64,000 nt of DNA from Mesorhizobium loti (GCF_001510895.1 NZ_LPWA01000119.1:1-64000); one strand, 5' to 3'; counted from the stretch's first letter, positions 53,478-62,961 are shown. Translations and numbers: made by a program. Notes: a model not told the origin generated them from the sequence alone.

Positions 53478-54403
53478 TCAGGCCTGCGGCCGCGCCTCCG
53501 CGTTGACGACCGCCGGCGGCAGGATCTCCGGTTCCAGCGCCTTCTCGGCTTCCGGCATCTTGAGCAGCATCTTCAGCAGCCGCGAGATGGTCTGGCGCAT
53601 CTCCAGACGCGAGACCACCATGTCGACCATGCCGTGCTCCATCAGATATTCGGAGCGCTGGAAGCCGTCCGGCAGTTTTTCGCGAATGGTCTGCTCGATG
53701 ACGCGCGGGCCGGCAAAGCCGATCAGCGCGCCGGGCTCGGCGATGTGGACGTCACCCAGCATGGCATAGGAGGCGGTGACGCCGCCCGTCGTCGGATTGG
53801 TGAGCACGACGATATAGGGAAGGCCGGCTTCCTTCAGCCGGTCGACGCCGACCGTGGTGCGCGGCAGCTGCATCAGCGACAGAATGCCTTCCTGCATGCG
53901 GGCGCGCCGGAGGCGGCGAACAGGATCAGCGGCCGCCTGCGCTGCAGGGCGACCTCGAAGGCGTGGACAATGGCTTCGCCGGCGGCCATGCCGAGCGAGC
54001 CGCCCATGAAGGCGAAATCCTGCACCGTGACGATGACCGGCAGGGCTTCGATGGTGCCCGCGGCATTGAGGATCGCATCCTCCAGGCTGGTCTTGGCTTT
54101 CGCCTCCTTCAGGCGGTCGGTGTAGCGCTTCTCGTCGCGGAACTTCAGCGGGTCCTGGACAACCTTGGGATTGTCCAGCGTCTCGTATTTGCCGTCGTCG
54201 AAGAAGTATTTCAGCCGCTCCTTGGCCGAGATCTTCATGTGGTGGCCGGAAGCCGGGATGACGAACTGGTTGGATTCGAGGTCCTTGTGAAAGATCATCT
54301 CGCCGGTCTCGGGATCCTTGATCCAGAGGTTTTCCGGCATGTCGGTGCGCCGGCCGAGCATCGAATTGATCTTCGGGCGAACGTAATTGGTGATCCAGTT
54401 CAT
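53478..54403 (-). CDS. accD: acetyl-CoA carboxylase carboxyltransferase subunit beta (one frameshift)
   Basis: This is the beta subunit of the carboxyltransferase that makes malonyl-CoA, essential for fatty acid synthesis. The N-terminal part starts MNWITNYVRPKI and has FMGGSLGMAAGEAIVHAFE. The frame breaks near 53905, where the expected ASGGARMQEGILSLMQ has lost one G from a GGCGG run. It ends in PPAVVNAEARPQA. Repaired length is 308. The zinc-ribbon cysteines found in E. coli AccD are not visible near the N-terminus. An essential gene with a one-base loss points to sequence error. Confidence 0.94.
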
Positions 54404-54442
54404 CGCTTCGGCTCCCGTCCTGATAAGGAGGAGGTAGGAAAA

Positions 54443-55282
54443 CTATTCGGCGGCAGCAAGGCGGGCCGAGCGCACGCCCTGGGCAAGGCCGCTGACCAAA
54501 GTGGCGACCGCCTCGGCAGGATCGGCGGTCTTCTCGCCCTTGGGGCCGAGCACATTGGCGACCGCGTTGACGATCGCGGTACCGACGACGACGCCGTCGG
54601 CCGAGGCACCGATCACCCGGGCCTGCTCGGCGGTCTTGACGCCGAAGCCGACGCAAACCGGCAGCGCGGTATGGCCCTTGATGCGCTTGACCGCCGCCGC
54701 CACCTTGGCGGTGTCGGCGAGCGCCGAGCCGGTGATGCCGGTCATCGAGACGTAATAGACGAAGCCGGAGGTGTTCTGCAAAACCTTGGGCAGGCGCTTG
54801 TCGTCGGTGGTCGGCGTCGCCAGCCGGATGAAGTTGATGCCGGCCTTCAGCGCGGGGATGCAGAGCTCCTCGTCCATTTCCGGCGGCAGGTCGACGACGA
54901 TCAGGCCGTCGATGCCGCTCGCCTTGGCGTCGGTGAGGAAGCGGTCGACGCCGTAGATATAGATCGGGTTGTAGTAGCCCATCAGCACGATCGGCGTCTC
55001 ATTGTCGCCGGCGCGGAATTCCGACGCCATCCTGAGGGTCTTGATCAGCGTCTGGCCGCCTTTGAGCGCCCTGAGGCCCGCCGCCTGGATGGCGGGGCCG
55101 TCGGCCATCGGATCGGAGAACGGCATGCCGAGCTCGATGACGTCGCTGCCAGCCCCCGGAAGCGCCTTCATGATCGACAGCGAGGTGTCGTAGTCCGGGT
55201 CGCCGCCCATGAAATAGGTGACCAAAGCCGGACGGCCTTCGGATTTCAGCTTCGCCATGCGGCGGTCGATGCGGGTGGTCAT
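54443..55282 (-). CDS. trpA: tryptophan synthase alpha subunit
   Basis: It splits indole-3-glycerol phosphate to indole and glyceraldehyde-3-phosphate. It is a TIM barrel of 279 residues, with catalytic Glu50 in VIELGMPFSDPMADGP and Asp61 in the same block, and IVVDLPPEM and GFGVKTAEQ further on. It starts two bases after trpB. Confidence 0.96.
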   Translation of the reverse strand: MTTRIDRRMAKLKSEGRPALVTYFMGGDPDYDTSLSIMKALPGAGSDVIELGMPFSDPMADGPAIQAAGLRALKGGQTLIKTLRMASEFRAGDNETPIVLMGYYNPIYIYGVDRFLTDAKASGIDGLIVVDLPPEMDEELCIPALKAGINFIRLATPTTDDKRLPKVLQNTSGFVYYVSMTGITGSALADTAKVAAAVKRIKGHTALPVCVGFGVKTAEQARVIGASADGVVVGTAIVNAVANVLGPKGEKTADPAEAVATLVSGLAQGVRSARLAAAE

Positions 55283-55284
55283 TG

Positions 55285-56505
55285 TCAGATCTCCATGCCC
55301 AGCATGCTGGCCACCGTATGCACGTCCTTGTCGCCGCGGCCGGACAGGTTGACGATGACGATCTGGTCCTTGTCCATGGTCGGCACGATCTTCATCGCAT
55401 GCGCGATGGCGTGCGCCGATTCCAGCGCCGGGATGATGCCTTCGACGCGGGTCGTCAGCTGGAAGGCTTCCAGCGCCTCGTCGTCGAGGATCGGCTCATA
55501 TTGGACGCGGCCGGAATCGCGCAGCCATGAATGCTCGGGCCCGACCCCCGGATAATCGAGGCCTGCCGAGATCGAATGGCCGTCGAGGATCTGGCCGTCC
55601 GAATTCTGCAGGAGATAGGTGCGGTTGCCGTGCAGCACGCCGGGCTTGCCGGCATTCATCGAGGCGCAGTGCTCGACGCCGTCTAGGCCACGCCCGCCCG
55701 CCTCGATGCCGATGATGCGGACATCCTTGTCGTCGAGGAAGGGGTGGAACAGGCCGATGGCGTTGGAGCCGCCGCCGACGGCGGCGATGATGACGTCCGG
55801 CAGCCGGCCTTCCTGCTCCAGTATCTGGGCGCGGGCTTCGGTGCCGATCACCGACTGGAAGTCGCGCACCAGCTCCGGATAGGGGTGCGGACCGGCGGCG
55901 GTGCCGATCAGGTAATAGGTGTCCTCGACATTGGTCACCCAATCACGAAGGGCTTCGTTCATGGCGTCCTTCAGCGTGCCGTGGCCGGCGGTGACCGGCC
56001 GCACCTCGGCGCCGAGCAGCTTCATGCGGAAGACATTGGGGCTCTGGCGGGCGACGTCGGTGGCGCCCATGTAGACGACGCACGGATAGCCGAAGCGCGC
56101 TGCGACGGTCGCCGAGGCGACACCGTGCTGCCCGGCGCCGGTCTCGGCGATGATGCGCTTCTTGCCCATGCGCTTGGCGAGCAGGATCTGGCCGAGGCAG
56201 TTGTTGATCTTGTGCGAGCCGGTGTGGTTCAGGTCCTCACGCTTGAAATAGACCTTGGCGCCGCCGAGATGGCGTGTGAGACCCTCGGCGAAATAGAGCT
56301 TCGACGGTCGCCCGGCATAATGGGTCGAAAGGTTCTGCAGCTCGGCCTTGAACTCCGGATCGTTCTTGGCCTTGTTCCACTGCTCTTCGAGGTCGAGGAT
56401 CAGCGGCATCAGCGTCTCGGCGACGAAGCGGCCGCCGAAAATGCCGAACATGCCCTGCTCGTCGGGTCCGGTGCGGAAGGAATTGGGCATAGCCGGCTTG
56501 TTCAT
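55285..56505 (-). CDS. trpB: tryptophan synthase beta subunit
   Basis: This PLP enzyme joins indole and serine to tryptophan. It is 406 residues, with PLP lysine Lys99 in REDLNHTGSHKINNCLGQ, ETGAGQHGVA and the phosphate loop VGGGSNAIG. The start at 56505 is preferred because the 24 codons upstream come partly from a palindromic repeat. Confidence 0.97.
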   Translation of the reverse strand: MNKPAMPNSFRTGPDEQGMFGIFGGRFVAETLMPLILDLEEQWNKAKNDPEFKAELQNLSTHYAGRPSKLYFAEGLTRHLGGAKVYFKREDLNHTGSHKINNCLGQILLAKRMGKKRIIAETGAGQHGVASATVAARFGYPCVVYMGATDVARQSPNVFRMKLLGAEVRPVTAGHGTLKDAMNEALRDWVTNVEDTYYLIGTAAGPHPYPELVRDFQSVIGTEARAQILEQEGRLPDVIIAAVGGGSNAIGLFHPFLDDKDVRIIGIEAGGRGLDGVEHCASMNAGKPGVLHGNRTYLLQNSDGQILDGHSISAGLDYPGVGPEHSWLRDSGRVQYEPILDDEALEAFQLTTRVEGIIPALESAHAIAHAMKIVPTMDKDQIVIVNLSGRGDKDVHTVASMLGMEI

Positions 56506-56532
56506 CGCCGATCTCCTAAATATTTGGCCTTT

Positions 56533-56581
56533 GAGCATGTCCTCGTCGGAAAACCGGTTCCCACTTTTCAGGGACATGCTC
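56533..56581. repeat. type A palindromic element between trpF and trpB
   Basis: Perfect arms GAGCATGTCC (56533-56542) and GGACATGCTC (56572-56581) flank a core of GGAAAACCGGTTCCCACTTT. It lies inside the trp operon, in the 94-base gap between trpF and trpB. Confidence 0.8.
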
Positions 56582-56599
56582 TGGTTCGAAAAAACTTGC

Positions 56600-57258
56600 T
56601 CAGGCGGCGCGGTCGTCGCGCGCGGCCCTGACGGCCCGGAAAAACTGCTCGATCAGCGCCGGATCCTTGACGCCCGGAGCGCTCTCCACACCGGACGAGA
56701 TGTCTATTCCGGGCGGATTGGCCAGTCTCAGGGCATCGCCGACATTGGCGGCGTTGAGCCCTCCGGAAAGCATGTAATCGAGGCCGGCGTCAAGGCCGGC
56801 AAGGATGCGCCAGTCGAAGGCGACACCGTTGCCGCCCGGCAATTGCGATCCCTTGGGCGGCTTGGCATCGAACATGAGGCGGTCGGCGATGCCGATATAG
56901 GGTTTTATCCGCTCGAGATCCGCCGCTTCGCTGACCGACAGCGCCTTCATCGCCGGCAGGCCGTAGCGCGCCTTGAGCTCCGCCACCCGTTCCGGTGTCT
57001 CGGCGCCGTGGAGCTGCAGCATATCGGGGCGCATCCTGGCGACGATCTCGTCGAGGAATGCATTGTCGGCATCGACGGTGACGGCGACCGACTTGGCCTT
57101 GCCGCGCGCAGCTTCGCGCAGACGGCCGGCGTCGGCGGGTTCGATATAGCGGGGGCTCTTGGCGAAAAAATAAAGCCGACATGGCTGGCGCCGCCGGCAA
57201 GGGCAGCAGCCATCGCGGCGTCGGTCTTCAATCCGCAGATCTTGATGTCGAGCGTCAT
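56600..57258 (-). CDS. trpF: phosphoribosylanthranilate isomerase (one frameshift)
   Basis: It catalyses the third step of the tryptophan branch. The N-terminal ICGLKTDAAMAAALAGGASH (7-26) carries the catalytic Cys8. The frame breaks near 57167 in a run of six Ts (plus strand A6), where FIF should be followed by FAKSPRYIEPADA. The rest contains DMLQLHGAETPERV and the phosphate site LSGGLNAANVGDAL. Repaired length is about 219 residues. It begins the trpF-trpB-trpA-accD-folC run. trpE, trpD and trpC are not in this window. Confidence 0.93.
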
Positions 57259-57364
57259 GGCGCGGGATTGGCACGAAACGGCCAAAGAGTCGAGAAAAAG
57301 CATGCTGTTGCCGGACGATCAGAAAGCGCTAACTTTCTCAGGAGACAAGGCGGGAGCAACAATC

Positions 57365-57583
57365 ATGGCCGACCAGACCGTCGCCGAACTCAGGCAAAAG
57401 ATCGCGCAGGCGCGCGAGGTGATCGCGCATCTGATGGACAAGGCCGCCTTCAACGGGGCGGAAGCGCACCGGGCGCTGGATTATTTCGGCGGCGATGCCT
57501 TCGACCGGAATTTCCTGCCCTGGCCGCATGCAGGCGAGGAGGGGCTGAAGCCGGAGGAGCTCAACGCGGCGAATGATGATTGA
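57365..57583 (+). CDS. small hypothetical protein
   Basis: This is a predicted 72-residue acidic protein with an N-terminal helix (VAELRQKIAQAREVIAHLMD) and a Pro/Gly-rich C-terminal part (FDRNFLPWPHAGEEGL). I do not recognise the family. A GGGAG lies about 10 bases before the ATG. It is divergent from trpF. The codon pattern looks like real coding sequence, but the call rests on that and the ribosome site only. Confidence 0.55.
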   Translation: MADQTVAELRQKIAQAREVIAHLMDKAAFNGAEAHRALDYFGGDAFDRNFLPWPHAGEEGLKPEELNAANDD

Positions 57584-57638
57584 GCGGTCAAGCTCGGTGC
57601 ACGGCCGAATGGGATAGCGCGGAAAGTCGGAGGGACAG

Positions 57639-57797
57639 CACCCCCCTCTGGCCTGCCGGCCATCTCCCCCGCAAGGGGGGAGATTGAGCGCGCAACCGCT
57701 TTCGCCAATCTTCAACGTCGCAGAAAGAAGCTGGGCGCCGAAGCTGCCAATCTCCCTCCTTGCGGGGGAGATGCCCGGCAGGGCAGAGGGGGGTGTG
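57639..57797. repeat. long inverted repeat with about 48-base arms
   Basis: The left arm (57639-57686, including CATCTCCCCCGCAAGGGGGG) is matched by an inverted right arm (57747-57797, ending GGGCAGAGGGGGGTG). Each arm itself holds a small CCCCCGCAAGGGGG-type hairpin. The element fills most of the 258-base gap between the small ORF and the protease gene. No gene is seen in it. Confidence 0.75.
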
Positions 57798-57841
57798 ACG
57801 GATCGCTACCGCAGATACTTGTCGCCCTGCTCGCCACCCGC

Positions 57842-58594
57842 CTACTCAAACACGATCGCCTGCAGCGCGCCGCCGTTGCGCTTCAGCCAGTCCTTGCAGC
57901 GGTCGGTGTCGGGGCAGAGCTTTTCGCACAATTTCCAGAATTTCGGGCCGTGGTTCATCTCTTTCAGATGCGCGACCTCATGCGCCACCAGGTAATTGAT
58001 GACCGGCGGCGGCGCCATCATGATGCGCCACGAGAAGGACAGATTGCCCTCCGAGGTGCATGACCCCCAGCGGCTGGAGGTATCCTTATACCGGATCGCC
58101 TTGGCGCGCTTGCCGATCGCCTCGGTGTGCTTGACCACCAGCTTCTCGATCTCGCGCTTGGCCTCGCGCTTCAGATAGTCGGCGATGCGGCGCGGCAGGT
58201 GCACACGCTCGCCATGGACGATCAGCAGCGGTCCGCGCTCGTCGCGCGCGATGGTGACGGTGCCGCGCTTTGCCGGCTCATGGACGATGCGGTGCGGCAC
58301 GCCGCGGATCGGCACCTTGATGCCCGGCCGCACCTGCGGCCTCGTCGGCACCTTGGCCAGGCGCTGCTCCAGCCAGTCCTGGTGGCGGTCGAGGAATTTC
58401 TCCACCTCGCCGCGGCGCAGGCCGGGCGGCACGGTGATGCGCAGTCCCTGGCCGCCGGAATCGATGCGCAGCGTCAGCCGCCGGGCCCTGGCGCTCTCGA
58501 CGATCTTGAGCGGCAGCGTGCGGCCGGCGACGCAATGCTCGCGCTCGACGACGGGCTTGGGCTTGGTCAGGTTGCGAAAGAAGCCGATGGACAT
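57842..58594 (-). CDS. SprT/YgjP-like zinc metallopeptidase (DUF45)
   Basis: This is a soluble protein of 250 residues. The zinc motif is VAHEVAHLKEMNHGPKFW (His-Glu-x-x-His, third His nine residues on), preceded by SSRWGSCTSEGNLSFSWR, typical of the YgjP/WLM group. An N-terminal beta-rich domain covers about residues 20-120. The cellular role is not defined in this group. Confidence 0.9.
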   Translation of the reverse strand: MSIGFFRNLTKPKPVVEREHCVAGRTLPLKIVESARARRLTLRIDSGGQGLRITVPPGLRRGEVEKFLDRHQDWLEQRLAKVPTRPQVRPGIKVPIRGVPHRIVHEPAKRGTVTIARDERGPLLIVHGERVHLPRRIADYLKREAKREIEKLVVKHTEAIGKRAKAIRYKDTSSRWGSCTSEGNLSFSWRIMMAPPPVINYLVAHEVAHLKEMNHGPKFWKLCEKLCPDTDRCKDWLKRNGGALQAIVFE

Positions 58595-58652
58595 GGCTGG
58601 ACGATACGCGATTCGAGGAAAACGGCCAGAGGAGTGAAGCTACATGGAGAAC

Positions 58653-58687
58653 AAAAAAGAAACGGCGCCGCTCATGCGACGCCGTTT
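58653..58687 (-). terminator. intrinsic terminator of the DUF2852 gene
   Basis: AAACGGCG (58660-58667) and CGCCGTTT (58680-58687) form the stem. On the minus strand it is followed by CTTTTTT from the A-tract at 58653-58659. It lies 28 bases beyond the DUF2852 stop. Confidence 0.85.
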
Positions 58688-58714
58688 TATCGTGCCGAGA
58701 CCTGTCGCAGGATC

Positions 58715-59197
58715 TCAGTCGTCGAGCAGGTTCGTACCCTTGCCGCGCTTCGCAGCGGGCTTTCCGGCCGTGTCGTTCGTGGTCGTCGGCGCGGTCGGCT
58801 TGTTGCGCTGGGCCATGAAGCGGTCGAACTCTTCCTGGTCCTTGGCGCGGCGCAGCTCGCGCGCATATTCGTCGAACTCGCTCAGCATTTCGTCGAGCTT
58901 GCGGCGCTCCTCGGCGAGGCGCTCGAGCTCCTTCTCGCGCCAGTCGTCGAAAGCGACGTTGCCGGTGCGCGACGAGCCATGGCCCCAGCGGGCGGCCCTG
59001 TCGGAACCGCGGCGGCAGCCGGCGAAGATGCCGTCCGTGGCGCGGTTGACGTCGCGCTTGAAGCCATCGAGCCGGTCGCCCCAGATGATGTAGGCGAGCA
59101 TGGCGAGGCCGAGCGGCCAGAACACCATGAAGCCGATCACCATCAGCGCGATGGTCGCCGGCGTCCAGGCCGGACGGATCAATGCGGTTGTGTTCAT
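58715..59197 (-). CDS. DUF2852 family membrane protein
   Basis: This is a protein of 160 residues with one clear hydrophobic segment (residues 15-37, ALMVIGFMVFWPLGLAMLAY), followed by WGDRLDGFKRD. A charged coiled coil lies at about 85-130 (EKELERLAEERRKLDEML) with a basic C-terminus. The function is unknown. The ATG at 59197 has GGGAG before it. The gene has its own terminator. Confidence 0.87.
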   Translation of the reverse strand: MNTTALIRPAWTPATIALMVIGFMVFWPLGLAMLAYIIWGDRLDGFKRDVNRATDGIFAGCRRGSDRAARWGHGSSRTGNVAFDDWREKELERLAEERRKLDEMLSEFDEYARELRRAKDQEEFDRFMAQRNKPTAPTTTNDTAGKPAAKRGKGTNLLDD

Positions 59198-59312
59198 TTC
59201 TCCCAATCCTTCCGTTGGAGACAGCCAAACCGGCTGCGTGGAATCGAAATGGGAAGGCGAAATCGGCGATTCAAGGCAAGTTAGGCCAAAACCGGCGAAG
59301 GGTCTGAAATGA

Positions 59313-60455
59313 TTATCGCTTTTTGAGGTTCTCGAGGAAAAGCACCGCCATTCCGGCGACCAGCCCCCAAAACGCCGCGCCGATGCCGAACAGCGTGAGC
59401 CCCGAGGCCGTCACCACGAAGGTGACGGTGGCCGGCATGCGCTCGGCCACGTCATGGAGCGCGATCGACAGCGCATTGGCCAAAGGCGCCGTCAGCGCCA
59501 GGCCTGCGACCAGCACGATCAGGCTCTGCGGCAGGACGGCGAAGATCGCCACCAGCGAAGCGCCGAAGATGGCGAAGACCAGGTAGGCGAGCGCGTAGAA
59601 CGGCCCGGTCTTCCAGCGCTCGGCGGGGTCGGGATGGACATCCGGGCCGGTGCAGATCGCCGCCGAGATCGCCGCCAGATTGGTGGTCGAGGCGCCGAAC
59701 GGCGCCGAGAGCAGCGAAAACAGCCCGGTGACGCCGATCAGCGGGCCGGGTTCCGGGTGGTAGCCGGCGGCTTTCAGCACGGCGAGGCCGGACAGGTTCT
59801 GCGAGGCCATGGTGACGAGGTAGAGCGGCAGGGCCAGGCCGATGATTGCCGAGGCGGTAAACTGCGGCACGATCAGCGTCAGCGTCGACAATTCCGGCCC
59901 CGGCAGGCCGCCGACCCGGCCGGTGAGGAAGGCGGCAAGGCCGCCGCCGACCAGCACCACCAGCACCGACACCGCTGGGTTGAGCAGCCGGACGACGAAG
60001 AAGGCGGCGATCAGCGGCAGGACCAGCCACGGGTCGGCGGGAATGGCTTTCACCGCGTTGATGGCGAAGCTGACCAGGATGCCGGCCAGCATGCCGGAAG
60101 CCACCGAGGCCGGAATCTGCGCGATCAGCCGCGTCAGCGGCTTGAACAGGCCGGTGGTGATCAACAGGATCCCGGTGACGATGAAGGCGCCGACGGCTTC
60201 CGGCATCGTGAAGCTGCTGGAGGCGGCAATCAGCGCCAGGCCCGGCGTCGACCAGGCGGTGATGACCGGCATCTTCGAGCGCCAGGAGAGCCAAATACAC
60301 TCGAGGGCCATCGCCACGCAGATCGCCGTCACCCAGCTTGCCGTCTCGATCTGGGTCGCGCCGACAGCCTTGGCGGCGGCGATGACGATGGCCAAAGTGC
60401 CGCCGAAGCCGACGATGGCCGCGACGAAGGCGGATATCGGGATGGAAATGCGCAT
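59313..60455 (-). CDS. BenE family benzoate-type transporter
   Basis: This is an inner-membrane transporter of 380 residues with about 12 hydrophobic segments, of the BenE branch of the nucleobase/ascorbate superfamily. Family patches are AWSTPGLALIAASS near residue 68, VTMASQNLSGLAVLKAAGY near 217 and APFGASTTNLAAISAAIC near 252. No benzoate catabolic genes are nearby, so the substrate is open. It starts one base after the hydrolase stop. Confidence 0.9.
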   Translation of the reverse strand: MRISIPISAFVAAIVGFGGTLAIVIAAAKAVGATQIETASWVTAICVAMALECIWLSWRSKMPVITAWSTPGLALIAASSSFTMPEAVGAFIVTGILLITTGLFKPLTRLIAQIPASVASGMLAGILVSFAINAVKAIPADPWLVLPLIAAFFVVRLLNPAVSVLVVLVGGGLAAFLTGRVGGLPGPELSTLTLIVPQFTASAIIGLALPLYLVTMASQNLSGLAVLKAAGYHPEPGPLIGVTGLFSLLSAPFGASTTNLAAISAAICTGPDVHPDPAERWKTGPFYALAYLVFAIFGASLVAIFAVLPQSLIVLVAGLALTAPLANALSIALHDVAERMPATVTFVVTASGLTLFGIGAAFWGLVAGMAVLFLENLKKR

Positions 60456-60456
60456 G

Positions 60457-61226
60457 TCAGGCGACCCGCCGGGCCATGTCGCCGACGGCGCGCTTGAGCA
60501 TGTCGAGATCCTCCGGGCGGGACAGGCGATGGTCGCCGTCGGGGATCAGCGACAGCGTGACGTCGTCGGCCGGCAAAAGCGCTGCGAGCTTCAGCGCATG
60601 TCCCGACGCACGTCGGGGTCGGCCAGACCTTGCAGGATATGCACCGGGCAGTGGGTGTCGATCGGCCCGGTCATCACCCTGTTCGCGCGGCCATCCTCGA
60701 TCAGCGCGCGCGTGTAGATATAGGGCTCGTCCGAATAGTCGGACGGTTCCTCGAAAAATCCCTTTTTCGACAGGTCGCGCTTCTGTGCCTTGGTCAGCAC
60801 CGGCTCGATCAGCTCGACGGTAAAATCAGGCGCCGGCGCCAGAAGCACCAGGCCGGCCACGCGGTCGTCGCCGGCCTTGCGCAATTCCTGCACCATGCGC
60901 AGCGCAATCCAGGCTCCCATCGAGGAGCCGACCAGGATCTGCTTGCCCTTGCTGAAGCGGCGAAACACGGCGAGGCTCTCGGCCAGCCATTTCGAGATGG
61001 TGCCGTCGGCGAAATCGCCGCCGGATTCGCCATGGCCGGAATAGTCGTGGCGTAGATAGGCGCGGCCTTCGCTGGCCGTCCAGGCCGACAGCGCTTCGGC
61101 CTTGGTGCCCAGCATGTCGGACTTGTAGCCGCCCAGCCAGACAATGCCGGGCGCGGCACCCGGCGCCTGCCTGACGGCGATCTCCGCTCCGTCCACGTCG
61201 ATGAAAACTGGTGCGCTGGCGTTCAT
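60457..61226 (-). CDS. alpha/beta hydrolase (one frameshift)
   Basis: This is a serine hydrolase of about 256 residues. The nucleophile elbow is LVGSSMGAWIALRM (Ser near residue 94), preceded by LRHDYSGHGESGGDF. The acid residue follows in LQGLADPDV. The frame breaks near 60598, leaving a premature stop. The next frame carries LSLIPDGDHRLSRPEDLDML with the catalytic His and stops at 60457, consistent with one lost G. It resembles the ABHD10/palmitoyl-thioesterase-like branch. It is coupled to the BenE gene. Confidence 0.85.
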
Positions 61227-61365
61227 GAGCTTGTCCTTCCCGGCCGGTCTTTTGGCACAACCGGTGGTTCGCGGAAAAGTGCTCGCGACGTTTCTTTGCT
61301 TGGTGCAGGCGATGGCAAGCTTTTGCGGGCAAGCTTTGAGGTGATTTCCTGCCGAGGCTGTGCTA

Positions 61366-61395
61366 TTGACTCCGGCCGCGCGCTCACCACATAGG
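61366..61395 (+). promoter_or_regulatory. candidate promoter of infC
   Basis: TTGACT (61366-61371) and CATAGG (61390-61395) with an 18-base spacer lie about 60 bases before the infC start. The match is moderate. Confidence 0.35.
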
Positions 61396-61452
61396 CGCGT
61401 TCACCGATTGAACTCAAAAACCCTGAACGAAACGGCCGAGGAGACCACGACC

Positions 61453-61989
61453 ATTCGCAGACCTTTCAAAGCAGCGGCACCCACCAAGGACGGTCCGCGC
61501 TCCAATAGAGACATCCGGGTGCCCCGGGTCCAGCTCATCGACGCAGAAGGCCACAATCGTGGCGACGTTTCCATCAACGACGCGCTGCTCCTGGCCGAAG
61601 AGGCCGGGCTCGATCTCGTCGAGATATCGCCCAACGCGCAGCCGCCCGTCGTCAAAATCCTCGATCTCGGCAAGCTGAAATACGCCAACCAGAAGAAGGC
61701 GGCCGAAGCGCGCAAGAACCAGAAGGTCATCGAGATCAAGGAGATCAAGATGCGCCCGAACATCGACAGCCATGACTACGAGACCAAGATGAAGGCCGTG
61801 CGGCGCTTCTTCGAGGACGGCGACAAGGTCAAGCTGACGCTGCGCTTCCGCGGCCGCGAGATGGCGCATATGGAGCTCGGCATGCAGCTCCTGAACAAGG
61901 TCCGCGAGGAAGTGGCGCCGATCGCCAAGGTCGAGGCCGAGCCGAAGCTCGAAGGCCGCCAGATGATGATGGTGCTGGCGCCCCGCTAG
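61453..61989 (+). CDS. infC: translation initiation factor IF-3 with ATT start
   Basis: IF-3 binds the 30S subunit and checks start codon and initiator tRNA. The protein begins MRRPFKAAAPTKDGPRSNRD when translation starts at the ATT at 61453, matching alphaproteobacterial IF-3. GAGGAG lies eight bases upstream. In-frame ATGs further upstream give unrelated residues. Length is 178. Motifs include LDLVEISPNAQPPVVKILD and a C-terminal GRQMMMVLAP. The rare ATT start is the known basis of IF-3 self-regulation in E. coli. Confidence 0.95.
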   Translation: MRRPFKAAAPTKDGPRSNRDIRVPRVQLIDAEGHNRGDVSINDALLLAEEAGLDLVEISPNAQPPVVKILDLGKLKYANQKKAAEARKNQKVIEIKEIKMRPNIDSHDYETKMKAVRRFFEDGDKVKLTLRFRGREMAHMELGMQLLNKVREEVAPIAKVEAEPKLEGRQMMMVLAPR

Positions 61990-61991
61990 AA

Positions 61992-62034
61992 GCAATTCCA
62001 GGAGAAGTGCGCAGCGGTTTCCGTCCGGAATTGC
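61992..62034. repeat. type B palindromic element after infC
   Basis: GCAATTCC (61992-61999) and GGAATTGC (62027-62034) flank AGAAGTGCGCAGCGGTTTCC, the core in reverse orientation relative to the copy at 62176. It starts three bases after the infC stop. The gap 61990-62314 holds this and the next repeat and no gene. Confidence 0.8.
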
Positions 62035-62175
62035 GTCAAAGCAAAATGGCGGCCGTCTGCGCCTTTCCTGCTTTTTCCGACAGATGGCGCCGCCGCTCCG
62101 GCGGCGGTCGCGCTCATCACAGTTTCGAGAACCCGAATTGACCAGCCTTGACGGGTATCGTGCTATCCGTTTTAC

Positions 62176-62219
62176 GCAATTCCAGACGGAAAACCGTCAA
62201 ACACTTTTCCTGGAATTGC
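62176..62219. repeat. type B palindromic element
   Basis: GCAATTCC (62176-62183) and GGAATTGC (62212-62219) flank ACGGAAAACCGTCAAACACT. It is the second copy in the infC-methyltransferase gap, inverted relative to the first. Confidence 0.8.
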
Positions 62220-62314
62220 TCTAAAATCCGCCTGAATTGCGGAGCACGGCGTCCCGACGATCGGCGGGGCGCCTACCCGATCGCCGGCAAACCCTCGACG
62301 ATCGGACTGCAATC

Positions 62315-62961
62315 ATGGTCGATGACGTGAAATTCGCGAATGACGACTCGCCCGCCGGCTTGGGCGGCTACCAGCAAATGCGCAGGCTGGTGCTGGCGGT
62401 GCTGGTGGTGGTGCTGTTCGCGGCGCTGCTGTTCGGCCAGTCGAGCTTTCCGCCTGATACGCCGATGCACGAGTCGATCGAGATGTTCGGCGTGCTGCTG
62501 ATCTTCCTCGGCGTCGTCGGGCGCTGTGGTCGACGCTTTATATCGGCGGGCGCAAATCCTCCGAGGTGGTCACCGGTGGACCCTATTCGATCACCCGCAA
62601 TCCGCTCTATGTGTTCTCGACGGTGGCCGCCGCCGGTGTCGGCGCGCAGATCGGCTCGTTCAGCGGCATCGTCCTGTTCGCGCTTCTGTGCGCCGGCGCC
62701 TTCCACATCGTCATCCTGCGCGAGGAGAAATTCCTCAAGCAGGCGCTCGGCGCCCCTTACGAAGCCTATCTGGCGCGCGTGCCGCGCTTCTTTCCGAAAC
62801 CCTCGCTCTACCAGGAAGGCGACACCGGCAGCTTCAAGCCGCGCCTGCTCTTGAACACGCTGCTCGACGGGCTGGTGTTCCTGGTGGCGCTGCCGGCCTT
62901 CGAATTGATCGACGGCGCCCAGCAGTCGGGGGTGCTGCCGGTGTGGTTCAGATTGCCCTGA
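62315..62961 (+). CDS. isoprenylcysteine methyltransferase-like membrane protein (one frameshift)
   Basis: This is a predicted membrane methyltransferase of the ICMT/PEMT-like group, about 215 residues when repaired. The first part has two hydrophobic segments (about 24-43 and 60-76). The frame breaks near 62520 and continues with LYIGGRKSSEVVTGGPYSIT and the family signature RNPLYVFSTVAAAG, then LREEKFLKQALGAPYEAYLARVPRF. The SAM-binding His/Glu residues of such enzymes lie in this region. The substrate is unknown. Confidence 0.8.

Noticed and set aside
61360..61452. ATG-initiated longer IF-3
   Set aside because: The extra 31 residues are unlike any IF-3, while the ATT at 61453 has a good ribosome site and gives the conserved MRRPFK start.
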